A stretch of 46,643 nt of DNA. It comes from a virus. This document shows positions 1-7,347 of this stretch, one piece after another (within the stretch, counting starts at the first letter, position 1; the number at the start of each line of letters is the position of its first letter). Location of the stretch: positions 1 through 46,643 of IMG/VR virus record IMGVR_UViG_3300033145_000583, one strand, 5' to 3'. The notes below the pieces were generated by a model that was not told the origin of the DNA, made no database searches, and saw only the letters and a program-made list of their open reading frames with translations. Position numbers and translations under genes: made by a program.

Positions 1-114
1 CAAAAAATCAACGAGAGATACTTAACCACACATTATACAGAGCGGCAAGTAACTATTACTGTGGCGATTCTGCCGATATGCAAGCTCTTGTATCTCAGGG
101 ATTGATGATATCAG
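1..114. repeat. Terminal direct repeat, left copy
   Basis: These 114 bases are identical to the last 114 bases of the window (46530-46643). A gene starting at 46520 continues in frame through the repeat to a stop at 201-203. This is what a circular or circularly permuted phage genome looks like after linear assembly; a true short terminal repeat is less likely because the repeat lies inside a gene. Confidence 0.95.
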
Positions 115-203
115 TGGGCAAAAAAGGGACATGGGCTCCCGATGAGTATTTTACGATAACTGCAAAAGGTAGACAAGCCCTTAAGGAGAATGACAATGGA
201 TAG
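1..203 (+). CDS. Hypothetical protein, 3' part (gene spans the junction)
   Basis: This is the C-terminal part of a 70-residue protein whose ATG is at 46520 at the other end of the window, behind an AAGGAG site. It contains an AADSNYYC-like central stretch and ends in KENDNG. No family is recognised. The stop at 201-203 overlaps the start of the next gene (196) by 8 bases, as is usual in this tightly packed operon. Confidence 0.75.
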   Translation, partial: KNQREILNHTLYRAASNYYCGDSADMQALVSQGLMISVGKKGTWAPDEYFTITAKGRQALKENDNG

Positions 204-342
204 GTGGGGTACATGCGAAGACTGTAAGATATGCGGGCAGGCCACAAGCGTTATAGACTTCCGGCGATGCCAGGTCTGCGAACGCGATATGTGCAAGCAT
301 TGTATTGAGAATCACGAGTGCAAGGAGAATGAAAATGGCTAA
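196..342 (+). CDS. Small zinc-finger-like protein (48 aa)
   Basis: A 48-residue protein starting MDRWGTCEDCKICG. It carries about eight cysteines in CxxC pairs (CEDCKIC, CQVC, CKHCIENHEC), which suggests a metal-binding mini-domain resembling B-box or RING fragments. It starts behind AAGGAGAATGACA and overlaps both neighbours by 8 bases. The function is unknown. Confidence 0.7.
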   Translation: MDRWGTCEDCKICGQATSVIDFRRCQVCERDMCKHCIENHECKENENG

Positions 343-541
343 TCTCGCAAGCCTACAGAGGGTTGGGGAGTATTCTGTGTACCCGAAATGGAAGTGCAAA
401 AAGTGTGGGGAGTTGTTGTGGACAGAACGATCCGCACGGAGTCACGGACGGACATGGTATATCACGCGGGACGGCAATCGCCACTTAAAAACTGTTTGCA
501 AAATTATACCATTAAAAAAGGAAAATGACGATGAAGCGTGA
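335..541 (+). CDS. Small Cys-containing protein (68 aa)
   Basis: The start at 335 (MANLASLQRV) is chosen because AAGGAGAATGAAA lies directly upstream; an earlier in-frame start at 305 would lie deep inside the previous gene. It has one CKKCGELLW motif and a later lone Cys, so it may be a small zinc ribbon. It directly precedes the recombination block. No family is recognised. Confidence 0.7.
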   Translation: MANLASLQRVGEYSVYPKWKCKKCGELLWTERSARSHGRTWYITRDGNRHLKTVCKIIPLKKENDDEA

Positions 542-1145
542 ATATTTCTACGAACTCGAACAAGGCACGGAAGAATGGAAGATGATACGCCTGGGCATTG
601 TGACCGCCAGCAACTTCGCCAAAGTCCTGTCCAAGAAGTCGGGCCGTGATACGTACATGATGCGCAAGCTCGCCGAAATGCAGCAGGGCCGGTACGTCGA
701 AGGCTACCATAATCAAGCGATGGAGAACGGCAACGAACACGAGGCGAACGCACGGAAATATTACGATGATTGGAAAGGTATCCAATTAGTTGACCGGGTC
801 GGATTCGTCAAGATGGGCGGTCTTGGTTGCAGCCCCGACGGATTGGTTGGCACGGAAGGCATTATTGAAATCAAATGTTCCGAAGGGCCGAGCCATTATC
901 GTATCGTCAAAGCAAACAAAATGCCAACGGTTCACAAGCCGCAGGTTCAAGGGAATCTATGGATAGCCGAGCGACAATGGTGCGATTTCATCAGCTACGA
1001 TCCGTGGGGTAAGTTCAATCCGTTCTGGTGTATCAGGATTCCAAGAGATGACGACTACATCAACAACACTCTCAAGCCCGCGTGCGACCTGTTCGTGCGG
1101 GAACTAAACGAAAGAAACGACTTTATTACAGGAGCAAAACTATGA
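531..1145 (+). CDS. YqaJ-like viral recombinase / 5'-3' exonuclease
   Basis: A 204-residue protein of the YqaJ / lambda-Exo-type PD-(D/E)XK nuclease family. The N-terminus contains the family's EWKMIRLGIVTASNFAKVL block. The catalytic core is visible as SPDGLVG...IIEIKC, with Asp and the E-x-K pair at about residues 103-118, followed by a conserved QVQGNLW helix. Such enzymes resect double-stranded ends to expose 3' tails for a single-strand annealing protein, and an ERF-type annealer lies two genes downstream. The start at 531 is preferred over 525 because AAGG at 518-521 has better spacing. The product is cytoplasmic and acts with the ERF protein and SSB in phage recombination or replication. 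Confidence 0.88.
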   Translation: MKREYFYELEQGTEEWKMIRLGIVTASNFAKVLSKKSGRDTYMMRKLAEMQQGRYVEGYHNQAMENGNEHEANARKYYDDWKGIQLVDRVGFVKMGGLGCSPDGLVGTEGIIEIKCSEGPSHYRIVKANKMPTVHKPQVQGNLWIAERQWCDFISYDPWGKFNPFWCIRIPRDDDYINNTLKPACDLFVRELNERNDFITGAKL

Positions 1146-1741
1146 ACGAAACAGACATACAATCAATCCAAAAAACCGGCGACGCCCTTGTCGGGATAGC
1201 CAACACGTTTACGGTTGAAAACCAAGAACAGGCTGACGCAGCTAACGGCATACTATCAGACCTTACTGCGGGGCTAAAGTCAATCGAGGCCAAACGCAAG
1301 ACGTTCACCGGGCCGCTCAATCAGTCTCTGAAGGAAATCAACGCATCCTTCAAGGCGGTTGTGGCCCCGATAAACGAGGCCAAGCAAGGGCTGAGCTACC
1401 GCCTGATGAGATGGCGATACCAAGAGCAGGACAGAATCAACACCGAAAGAGAGAAGGCTCGCAAGGAAGAAGAACGTCGCCGCAAGATTCAGGAAGCCCA
1501 CGCCGCCAAAGGCCATCAGGTCAAGGAAGAAATCACGCCTGTAGCAATGCCGGTTCCCCTTGCTCAGACGGACAAGACAAAGACCCGGCTCACGTGGACT
1601 TACGACGTTGAAGATGAAGACAAGGTGCCGCGTGAGTACCTATGGGTACATCTCCCATCAATAACATCGGCTGTCAGATCAGGTGTCAGGGTCATTCCCG
1701 GCGTTAAGATATACCAAAAAGAAACCCCAATATTCGGATAA
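1142..1741 (+). CDS. Coiled-coil protein of recombination cluster
   Basis: A 199-residue, highly charged helical protein starting MNETDIQSIQ, with its start overlapping the exonuclease stop by 4 bases (ATGA type). The middle (about residues 40-130) is a long coiled coil containing EAKRKTFTGPLNQSLKEIN and an Arg/Glu/Lys-rich segment. The C-terminus ends GVRVIPGVKIYQKE, a pattern I associate with conserved phage proteins that sit between YqaJ exonucleases and ERF/RecT annealers (DUF1351-like). The biochemical role is not known; an accessory or inhibitor function for host nucleases is only a guess from position. Confidence 0.75.
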   Translation: MNETDIQSIQKTGDALVGIANTFTVENQEQADAANGILSDLTAGLKSIEAKRKTFTGPLNQSLKEINASFKAVVAPINEAKQGLSYRLMRWRYQEQDRINTEREKARKEEERRRKIQEAHAAKGHQVKEEITPVAMPVPLAQTDKTKTRLTWTYDVEDEDKVPREYLWVHLPSITSAVRSGVRVIPGVKIYQKETPIFG

Positions 1742-1752
1742 GGAGTTAAACT

Positions 1753-2541
1753 ATGGCTAAAGAAACAAAATCAGAATTGACGTTACGGCAAAAGCTTGCC
1801 TATATACAGCAGATGTTAAAGGCGCACAAGGGTCAGTTCAATGCGTTTGGAAAGTACAAATACCGCTCTTGCGAGGACATTCTGGAAGCCGTAAAGCCTC
1901 TACTACTCAAGACTGGCACAGTGCTTATCATTTCGGACGAGCTTTGCTTTGTTGGCGAATGGCATTACGTTAGGGCTACAGTAACGTTTGCGATTAGCGA
2001 AGCCGTTAATGAGGCAGATATGAAGACGACAGCCTATGCCCGAGAGCCAGAGGTAAAGAAGGGTATGGATGCGAGCCAGATAACAGGCTGTGCGTCCAGT
2101 TACGCCCGGAAGTACGCATTGAATGGACTGTTCTGCATCGACGACACAAAAGATGCTGACACTATGGACAATCGCGGTGAGGGCGAACGGAAGCCCGCGA
2201 CGTTTACACCCCCTGCAAAGAAAACCGGACCAGCTACCAGCACGTCGGTACAGACAATCACCGCCAAAGCAAAAGAGGCCAAGGCGAAAGAACTCAAGGC
2301 CAAGATTGACGAATTGATAGGCGTTGCTTACGTCGAGTACCAACTTGTCAACGCCCCTGACGTACCGGAAGGCAAGACATTTAAGAAGGAATACTTCATA
2401 AACGAAGTGCGGGAAGTCTACAAAAAACTCGATCCCAAAGACAAGAAGATATTCGAGTGGAACCTCACCGGCGTCAAATGGCTGGCCAATAGTGTCAATC
2501 TAACCAACTGCCTGACACGCTTTGAGGGCAAAGATGAGTAA
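1753..2541 (+). CDS. erf: ERF-family single-strand annealing protein
   Basis: A 262-residue protein with the ERF superfamily core: KLAYIQQML, GKYKYRSCEDILEAVKPLL, and the diagnostic block GMDASQITGCASSYARKYAL followed by NGLFCIDDTKDAD (about residues 105-137). ERF proteins form rings on single-stranded DNA and promote annealing, which circularises or recombines phage genomes. The N-terminal domain is followed by an Ala/Lys-rich linker (about 150-190) and a C-terminal segment. It follows an AAGGAG site at 1741 and sits with YqaJ and SSB in a classic phage recombination module. Confidence 0.9.
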   Translation: MAKETKSELTLRQKLAYIQQMLKAHKGQFNAFGKYKYRSCEDILEAVKPLLLKTGTVLIISDELCFVGEWHYVRATVTFAISEAVNEADMKTTAYAREPEVKKGMDASQITGCASSYARKYALNGLFCIDDTKDADTMDNRGEGERKPATFTPPAKKTGPATSTSVQTITAKAKEAKAKELKAKIDELIGVAYVEYQLVNAPDVPEGKTFKKEYFINEVREVYKKLDPKDKKIFEWNLTGVKWLANSVNLTNCLTRFEGKDE

Positions 2542-2752
2542 TCCCGTCAAAGAATATGTAAATACCAGAATCGCCGTAACTAAATGCCTACAGAAGCATT
2601 TTAAGCAGCTGTGTAGTAGGTGCCCCAAGTACACAAAGTGTGAATTGTACGCTCATTACTGCGATGCTTGGAGAGAGTTACAAATTGTTGCTGATAAGGA
2701 GATAAGCAGCTATAACAACACGCACGGATTAGCGGAGAAAGCCGATGAGTAA
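2534..2752 (+). CDS. Cys-rich small protein (72 aa)
   Basis: It starts at the ATG at 2534 (MSNPVKEYVN), overlapping the ERF stop by 8 bases. It contains CSRCPKYTKCELYAHYC, four cysteines spaced like a zinc or metal knuckle. The function is unknown. It may assist the neighbouring DNA-processing proteins, but nothing in the sequence proves this. Confidence 0.7.
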   Translation: MSNPVKEYVNTRIAVTKCLQKHFKQLCSRCPKYTKCELYAHYCDAWRELQIVADKEISSYNNTHGLAEKADE

Positions 2753-3185
2753 GTTCTTTGAGGGCGAGACAAAAAGCAAAGTGCCAAACGCCGACTGGCC
2801 GGGGATATACGCCGAGTGCGCCAAGCACGGAAAGTTTGGGATTCAGGTAATGACAAAAGCAGAATACATCACAGCACAGCAGCGGAAGTGGTATTCGGGA
2901 ATTTGCTTACCGGGCTTAGTCAAGAGGGACGAGAATGGCGAAACAAAGGACTCTTGGGATAGGAAGCTCAAGGCCGAGTGCGGTGGGCAGGCGTATCTTA
3001 AGAAGGAAACTGTTTTTGTAGAGCTTGTACTCGGTGGGTGTTCCAAGATAGTCCCATTGACCAGGCTCACTACAAAAGGCGTAGGCGTAAAGAACATGAC
3101 ATTGTTCATCGAGGAAATACTTTCACAATCAATACACAAGGGTTGGGGCGTTGCAGCCCCGGACGTTTCGTTAAGGAGAAAATAA
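2745..3185 (+). CDS. Hypothetical protein, possibly NinB-like
   Basis: A 146-residue protein. The segment TKAEYITAQQRKWYSGICLP, followed later by WDRKLKAECGG and a C-terminal helical part, has the feel of phage recombination-associated proteins of the NinB type (an N...QR.W..G motif near the N-terminus). The similarity is weak and judged by eye. It overlaps the previous gene by 8 bases and the next start by 1 base (TAATG). Its position between ERF and SSB supports a DNA-metabolism role. Confidence 0.65.
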   Translation: MSKFFEGETKSKVPNADWPGIYAECAKHGKFGIQVMTKAEYITAQQRKWYSGICLPGLVKRDENGETKDSWDRKLKAECGGQAYLKKETVFVELVLGGCSKIVPLTRLTTKGVGVKNMTLFIEEILSQSIHKGWGVAAPDVSLRRK

Positions 3186-3349
3186 TGTACTGGATCTCAA
3201 CCACAGAAGCAAAGAATGGATGGGTAATCGAAGAGTTTAAGGGAGATGACAGTAGTCAAGTTATCGCCACCGACATACCTGATCTTATCACGAAAGTAAA
3301 ATGGCTGTTAGAGGAGTATGAGGCGGAAGGAGGGAACAATGGACTATAA
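3185..3349 (+). CDS. Hypothetical acidic protein (54 aa)
   Basis: A 54-residue protein starting MYWISTTEAK; its ATG shares a base with the previous stop (TAATG) and has AAGGAGAA just upstream. It is rich in Glu/Asp with a Trp-containing amphipathic pattern. No family is recognised. It overlaps the SSB start by 11 bases. Confidence 0.7.
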   Translation: MYWISTTEAKNGWVIEEFKGDDSSQVIATDIPDLITKVKWLLEEYEAEGGNNGL

Positions 3350-3740
3350 CAAGGTCATACAAGCAGGCCGCCTGACCCGCGACCCGAAACTGAGCTACAC
3401 ACCCAGCCAGACGGCAGTAGTCGAGTTCGGCATAGCCAATAACCAAAAATGGGTTAAAGACGGACAACAGCAGGAGAAGGTATTATACCTCGACTGTTTC
3501 ATGTACGGTAAGCGGGCGGAAACCGTCAATAAATACTTCAAAAAAGGCGACCCAATCCTCGTAGAAGGTAGTCTGGAACTTGACCAATGGGAGCAAGATG
3601 ACGGCCTGAAACGGTCGAGGATCCGCTTGAAAGTCCAGAACTTCGAGTTTGTGGCCGGGGCCGAGGAAAAGGCGAAGGCCAAGCCGCAAGAACAATCGAA
3701 ACCGAAGGTAGACGATGACGACCCAGGAATTCCTTTCTGA
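3339..3740 (+). CDS. ssb: Single-stranded DNA-binding protein
   Basis: A 133-residue SSB. The OB-fold begins MDYNKVIQAGRLTRDPKLSY and continues through VEFGIANN and a YLDCFMYGKRAE beta-strand to EGSLELDQW. The C-terminus is the diagnostic acidic tip DDDDPGIPF, which recruits partner repair and replication proteins. The start at 3339 is fixed by AAGGAGGG at 3327-3334. It coats single-stranded DNA during replication and works with the YqaJ/ERF pair encoded just upstream. Confidence 0.95.
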   Translation: MDYNKVIQAGRLTRDPKLSYTPSQTAVVEFGIANNQKWVKDGQQQEKVLYLDCFMYGKRAETVNKYFKKGDPILVEGSLELDQWEQDDGLKRSRIRLKVQNFEFVAGAEEKAKAKPQEQSKPKVDDDDPGIPF

Positions 3741-3759
3741 ATTGGAAATAGGAGAAATT

Positions 3760-4236
3760 ATGACACTTATTGAAAAACTCAAGGCCAATAAACGTCCTTG
3801 GATATTCTTAACCATTGAAGAAAAAGATTGTTTGCGTAAGGCAAATGAAACCGGCATGGTAGAAAACCTCATATATAACGGGGAATGGGAATGTCTTGGG
3901 AAACCGTGGAAAGGTCTCGGATCAGGAAAAAATGGAACCTACCGAATCAAGCCCGACTACCAGCCGGAGCCGGAGTTCGAGGACTTGGAAATAGTAAAAT
4001 ATTATCAAGGTGTTGCTAAGCAAGCTTGTTGGCTCGGAGTATGGAAAGAAGACTACGATTTTCTACCCTATGAATTCACCCATCTTCACTGCCTGCCGAG
4101 CCTGCCGAACTTCAATAAATTCTGGTTCACCGATGACTTGACCGGGAAGGAATGTAAAGTGCTTTATTCTGACGTATCCAATGCAAGAGACCAAGGCAGC
4201 AAAGTCTTTGCTCGTTTCAGGAAGGAGAAACCATGA
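3760..4236 (+). CDS. Hypothetical protein (158 aa)
   Basis: It starts at 3760 (MTLIEKLKANKRPW) behind ATAGGAGAA; an earlier in-frame ATG at 3715 would overlap the SSB acidic tail and has no RBS. It is rich in aromatic residues with a Pro/Glu-rich linker (QPEPEFEDLE) separating two small domains. No family is recognised. It overlaps the next gene by 4 bases. Confidence 0.75.
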   Translation: MTLIEKLKANKRPWIFLTIEEKDCLRKANETGMVENLIYNGEWECLGKPWKGLGSGKNGTYRIKPDYQPEPEFEDLEIVKYYQGVAKQACWLGVWKEDYDFLPYEFTHLHCLPSLPNFNKFWFTDDLTGKECKVLYSDVSNARDQGSKVFARFRKEKP

Positions 4237-4511
4237 GGCCCGGCAAAAAAATAGTGTGGGGAATATGTTCTACCATACGAATAAATTCTAATTCTAAATG
4301 GGGTTCTTGGACGGGGCCAATAGGTGTTTACGGAATAAAAGAAGTCCCGCAGGAATTAGAAAACCAACTTGCCGGACGGCCTTATTTTTTCAGAACACGG
4401 ACAGAAGCAAGGAAAGCAGTCAGGGCAAAGGAATTAGAAAGCAATAAGACCTGGACATGGTGCAAATTCAAGGTTGTGAAGTATCAATTATCGTGGGAGG
4501 AAGTAAAATAA
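4233..4511 (+). CDS. Hypothetical protein (92 aa)
   Basis: A basic, Trp-rich protein starting MRPGKKIVWG. A helix TRTEARKAVRAKELE lies in the second half. The next gene product has a comparable layout (an N-terminal WGI motif, an ARKEA helix and a VKY strand), so the two may be distant paralogues; this is by-eye similarity only. The function is unknown. Confidence 0.7.
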   Translation: MRPGKKIVWGICSTIRINSNSKWGSWTGPIGVYGIKEVPQELENQLAGRPYFFRTRTEARKAVRAKELESNKTWTWCKFKVVKYQLSWEEVK

Positions 4512-4528
4512 CGCAAAGGACAAAAACA

Positions 4529-4768
4529 ATGGCTAAGAAATATGTAGGATGGGGCATAGCTTACCAGCGGAATGGACAATTGAGTATTACAATAGTTCCC
4601 GCTATGGCCAGAAAAGAAGCTGTTAAGATGTTTGAAATATTGGACTATCCCGTACAAAACAAGCGTCATTTGCGTCGTGTCTGTATCGTGAAATATCCCG
4701 GCTCCACACAAGTCAGGGCAATGCCCGAACAAAATTGGGATGAAAGTTTTGAAATAATTAAGGACTAA
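4529..4768 (+). CDS. Hypothetical protein (79 aa)
   Basis: The start at 4529 (MAKKYVGWGIAYQ) follows a weak AAAGGAC site 12-16 bases upstream. It shares a possible WGI...ARKEA...VKY layout with the preceding protein. It is small and basic with no transmembrane segment. The function is unknown. Confidence 0.65.
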   Translation: MAKKYVGWGIAYQRNGQLSITIVPAMARKEAVKMFEILDYPVQNKRHLRRVCIVKYPGSTQVRAMPEQNWDESFEIIKD

Positions 4769-4772
4769 GACA

Positions 4773-5015
4773 ATGAAGACTAAATATAAGTACATTGAAT
4801 TTGAGTTTATCGACAGAAAAAACCACAAAAAAGGTGGTTTTTGTAAGAACAAAAAAACCAAGTATACTTTGGGATATTGGGATTTTCACAAGCCTTGGAA
4901 TCAATATGTAATTGAGTTTATGGAAGATTGTGTTTTCAATGAATCGTGTTTACAGGATATAGCACACTTTCTTAATCAACTTAACGGCAAACCGAAGGAC
5001 AAAGACAATGGCTAA
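4773..5015 (+). CDS. Hypothetical Lys/aromatic-rich protein (80 aa)
   Basis: An 80-residue protein starting MKTKYKYIEFEF, rich in Lys, Tyr and Phe, ending KDKDNG. The coding DNA is noticeably more A+T rich than its neighbours. It overlaps the next start by 8 bases. No family is recognised. Confidence 0.65.
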   Translation: MKTKYKYIEFEFIDRKNHKKGGFCKNKKTKYTLGYWDFHKPWNQYVIEFMEDCVFNESCLQDIAHFLNQLNGKPKDKDNG

Positions 5016-5367
5016 AGACTATTCAATAGCGTTTGAAGAGTTCTGGCGAGCATACCCGTCACGATGGAACAAGAACTTTCAGGGCGGTTCGTGGATCAAA
5101 CGGAAAAAACACCCGGCGTTTCTATCCTGGTGCAAGCTCTCCGACGATGTTCGTGCCAAGTGTATGAGAATCGTTAAGAAGATAAAGTCCGCCGAGGGTG
5201 GCACAGTTCGGGATTGTGTAACATGGCTAAATCAAAAGGGGTGGGATGATATTGAAGAAGAAAAGTGGACGCCTTCCATGCCCGCAATTAAAATGAAGGG
5301 TGTGGGGTCGAGCGTGAACGTGAACGACCGGCGTAACGAGCAGATGGAGCTTTTAAGGAAAAACTAA
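5008..5367 (+). CDS. Replication-protein-like small protein
   Basis: A 119-residue protein whose N-terminus FEEFWRAYPSRWNKN and following W..KLSDD segment match the pattern (FxxFWxxYP...K..A...W.KL) common at the C-termini of phage replication initiators or helicase loaders. Here the domain stands alone, without the usual N-terminal winged helix. Gene order (after SSB, before NinG) fits a replisome accessory. No helicase or primase is encoded nearby, so it may recruit the host helicase; that is inference. Confidence 0.6.
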   Translation: MAKDYSIAFEEFWRAYPSRWNKNFQGGSWIKRKKHPAFLSWCKLSDDVRAKCMRIVKKIKSAEGGTVRDCVTWLNQKGWDDIEEEKWTPSMPAIKMKGVGSSVNVNDRRNEQMELLRKN

Positions 5368-5368
5368 A

Positions 5369-5773
5369 ATAGATAAGCAATATTGCCCAAAATGCAAATG
5401 CTGGGTTGGCGGTGAAGGTGTAGATATGAATTTTCATACTTGCGGGTGTCGAGTTGTGCCTGCATATTCTCAAGCCATGAGGCTCAAGGCTGAGAACAAC
5501 GCACTTATACTTGAAAATGCACGCTTGAGCAAGATTGTAGAGCTTGATGAAATAATCGAGAACACACTCAAGGCTGAGAACAAAAGAGTAAAGGAAATTA
5601 TGAATAATCGCAACCAGTCTCTTCATGCGGCGATGAAGGCAAACAACTACCTCAAGGCTGATGTCCATGACCTCCAAAAGAAATACGACGAGGCTGTAGT
5701 AGAATTGGTGGAATTACAAAAGGAATTAAACGAGGCCGAGAAAGGAAAATCCGATGATAACGATAACATGTGA
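5369..5773 (+). CDS. Zn-knuckle plus coiled-coil protein, possible ATA start
   Basis: The reading frame is open from 5357. The first ATG (5426) would cut off a segment encoding KQYCPKCKCWVGGEGVDM, which supplies a CPKC pair matching the later CGC pair, so the true protein probably begins earlier. A good AAGGA site (5355-5359) lies 9 bases before an ATA codon at 5369, exactly where an ATG is expected. The rest is a coiled coil (about residues 45-130) with repeated LKAEN heptads. Either ATA is used for initiation, or an ATG was lost and a shorter protein is made from 5426. Confidence 0.6.
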   Translation: MDKQYCPKCKCWVGGEGVDMNFHTCGCRVVPAYSQAMRLKAENNALILENARLSKIVELDEIIENTLKAENKRVKEIMNNRNQSLHAAMKANNYLKADVHDLQKKYDEAVVELVELQKELNEAEKGKSDDNDNM

Positions 5774-6080
5774 GGATTTATATACTTTTTATGCTGATAT
5801 GTGGAACAATGCCGAGCAAACTGGTGGTAGGAGTAGGTATTTTCGGCCATTAAGCTGTTGGCTTTTTGGCTGCACTTACAAAGAATTGCCCGAATACATG
5901 AAAAGCGAATATAACAGAGGGCGGATAATTTTATATCCACTATTTCCCGGAAATAATACCGAAGATATGTGTGACAAAGAAACAGCAATATCCCGAATCA
6001 AGAAACCGCCCAAAAAAGAAAAAGGGTTTTGGTCAAGCCTAATTAGGGGCTTGGGGTTTAAGGAGAAAGACGATGGCTAA
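5754..6080 (+). CDS. Hypothetical protein (108 aa)
   Basis: A 108-residue protein starting MITITCEDLYTFY behind AAAGGAAAA. It is aromatic-rich with a basic Lys/Pro stretch (IKKPPKKEKGF) near the C-terminus. It overlaps the preceding coiled-coil gene by 20 bases and the NinG gene by 8. No family is recognised. Confidence 0.7.
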   Translation: MITITCEDLYTFYADMWNNAEQTGGRSRYFRPLSCWLFGCTYKELPEYMKSEYNRGRIILYPLFPGNNTEDMCDKETAISRIKKPPKKEKGFWSSLIRGLGFKEKDDG

Positions 6081-6522
6081 GGCGACCGGCCCTAAAAAGA
6101 CAGCTTGGGACGCTTTCGCTCAATGGGTACGGGTAAGGGATTGCATTGCAACGTCAGGGTTTCCTTTTACGGGCGATTGCATCACTTGTGGCAGGCGGTT
6201 TCATATCAGGACTTTAGAAGCTGGCCACATGACGCCGGGAAGAAGTAATGGTGTGCTATTTCAGGAAGAATTGGTTCGTGCCCAATGTTATCGCTGCAAC
6301 CAATTATTCCACGGCAAGGCTAAGAAATTCCGTACAGTTATGGTAGCCGAATACACTGAAAAAAAGGTTGCTGAATGGGAACGTGAAGGCAGAAAACCCA
6401 TTAAAGACATAGATATGGACTTTCCCGCCATAACCCAAGAATACCGTGCTAAAATCAAAGAACTATTAAAACCGTTTGGATATAACACCTATCAAGAAAT
6501 GCTCAACGGCCACCAATTTTAG
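6073..6522 (+). CDS. ninG: NinG (Rap)-like recombination endonuclease
   Basis: A 149-residue protein of the lambda NinG/Rap family, which cuts branched recombination intermediates such as Holliday junctions. Visible signatures are the zinc/HNH-like core CITCGR (about residue 34), EAGHMTPGRSN, AQCYRCNQLFHGKAKKF, and the C-terminal helix AEYTEKKVAEWE. It is slightly shorter than lambda NinG because it lacks a long N-terminal extension. It belongs with YqaJ, ERF and SSB as the late step of phage recombination. Confidence 0.85.
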   Translation: MAKATGPKKTAWDAFAQWVRVRDCIATSGFPFTGDCITCGRRFHIRTLEAGHMTPGRSNGVLFQEELVRAQCYRCNQLFHGKAKKFRTVMVAEYTEKKVAEWEREGRKPIKDIDMDFPAITQEYRAKIKELLKPFGYNTYQEMLNGHQF

Positions 6523-6532
6523 GAGTAAGACT

Positions 6533-7153
6533 ATGAAATACAAAATAGGCGACGAGATACACTCAAAGAAATACGGCGTAGGCGAGGTCGTTCAAGTAGA
6601 TTCTCGTGAGATACTTTGTGCAGATATGCCGTACAGAGTTCTCTTTGAAGAAGGACAGAAATATTGGATTTATTTGAGTGATATTATTGAGAAACCCAAA
6701 GAGTCGGAGAAGTCTGTGGAAACAAAGAAGGACTGCTCGACCTGTGGGGCAGGTCAAACTAAGGGAGTATGTTGGTCATTAAGAGAATGCCATGATTATG
6801 ATAGAGGGAGACCCAAAAAATCAATTAAACCTATATTTAAGGAACAAACAATGTGGAAAAGAACATTACACCTATATCGTATGGCCGGAACAGCGTGGTT
6901 GGCGTATGGCCATTGGATCGTCGCGGCATTCATTACGCCGTGGTTAGTCAAAGCGGTGAATCTGGGCTTCGGCTTCCTGCCTGATACTGAAAAGGTTGTT
7001 GACGGCGAGGCGGTAATGATGCACCCCCAACTTATTGAAGGTGTGTGGGGTGTATTCTGGGCATGGGCACTCGCCATCGCCGTTATCCTTGCCGTTTGTG
7101 GATTAACTTGGTTATGGAGCAAAGCCACGGCCTTTTGGTTCAACGAAAAATAG
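6533..7153 (+). CDS. Two-part protein: Cys-rich N-half, membrane C-half
   Basis: A 206-residue protein starting MKYKIGDEIHSKKYGVGEVV (RBS AGGAG). The first half has an SH3-like GVGEVVQVD barrel pattern and a cysteine cluster (CSTCGAGQTKGVC, C). The second half, from about residue 107 (TMWKRTLHLY), has two hydrophobic helices (about 120-140 and 180-200). An internal ATG at 6851 has its own AAGGA at 6839, so the membrane part may also be made separately. The layout looks like two genes fused in frame. The function is unknown. Confidence 0.65.
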   Translation: MKYKIGDEIHSKKYGVGEVVQVDSREILCADMPYRVLFEEGQKYWIYLSDIIEKPKESEKSVETKKDCSTCGAGQTKGVCWSLRECHDYDRGRPKKSIKPIFKEQTMWKRTLHLYRMAGTAWLAYGHWIVAAFITPWLVKAVNLGFGFLPDTEKVVDGEAVMMHPQLIEGVWGVFWAWALAIAVILAVCGLTWLWSKATAFWFNEK

Positions 7154-7206
7154 AGGAACCGCATGCCGAACATTGATTTTGTCCTGAAATAATAATTAAA
7201 AAAAGG

Positions 7207-7235
7207 TTGATAATTCTCCAATAATGATTTATAGT
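7207..7235 (+). promoter_or_regulatory. Sigma70-like promoter before RNA/HNH cassette 1
   Basis: TTGATA (7207-7212), a 17-base spacer, then TATAGT (7230-7235). The predicted start falls at about 7241-7243, just before the first base-paired strand of the structured RNA at 7244. The matching cassette at 42095 has the same arrangement with stronger boxes. Confidence 0.7.
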
Positions 7236-7243
7236 AATGATAT

Positions 7244-7332
7244 GGAACGCAGAACAAAACATTCAATTACGGCCAGCCGAAGGCAATTCGGGCGAAAGCT
7301 CAATCTGCGTTCCAACTTCGGCTGGCTGTTTT
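7244..7332 (+). ncRNA. H-type pseudoknot RNA upstream of HNH gene, copy 1
   Basis: Stem 1 pairs GGAACGCAGA (7244-7253) with TCTGCGTTCC (7304-7313). Stem 2 pairs GCCAGCCGAAG (7272-7282) with CTTCGGCTGGC (7316-7326). The strands alternate, so both together make a pseudoknot. Between them lie GCAATTC and a small hairpin GGGC-GAAA-GCTC (7290-7301). Stem 2 is followed by TGTTTT, so it can also act as an intrinsic terminator. The same layout recurs at 42137 with different but still complementary stem sequences. It sits 4 bases before the RBS of the endonuclease. It could be a regulatory leader, a stand-alone RNA or part of a mobile element. I cannot assign it to a known RNA class. Confidence 0.8.
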
Positions 7333-7347
7333 ATTGGAGATAGTCAA

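Noticed and set aside
7244-7332. HEARO / IscB omega-RNA or group I intron
   Set aside because: The linked gene is a small HNH-AP2 enzyme, not IscB, and the RNA is too short and lacks the group I core order (P3-P4-P6-P7); no exon is interrupted.
7244-7332. HDV-like self-cleaving ribozyme
   Set aside because: The strand order is similar, but the 3' strands are separated by only two bases, leaving no room for the catalytic J4/2 segment, and the first linker is far too long.
7237-7347. Earlier in-frame start for HNH gene 1
   Set aside because: It would translate the pseudoknot RNA, and the 7348 start has a proper RBS and matches the N-terminus of copy 2.
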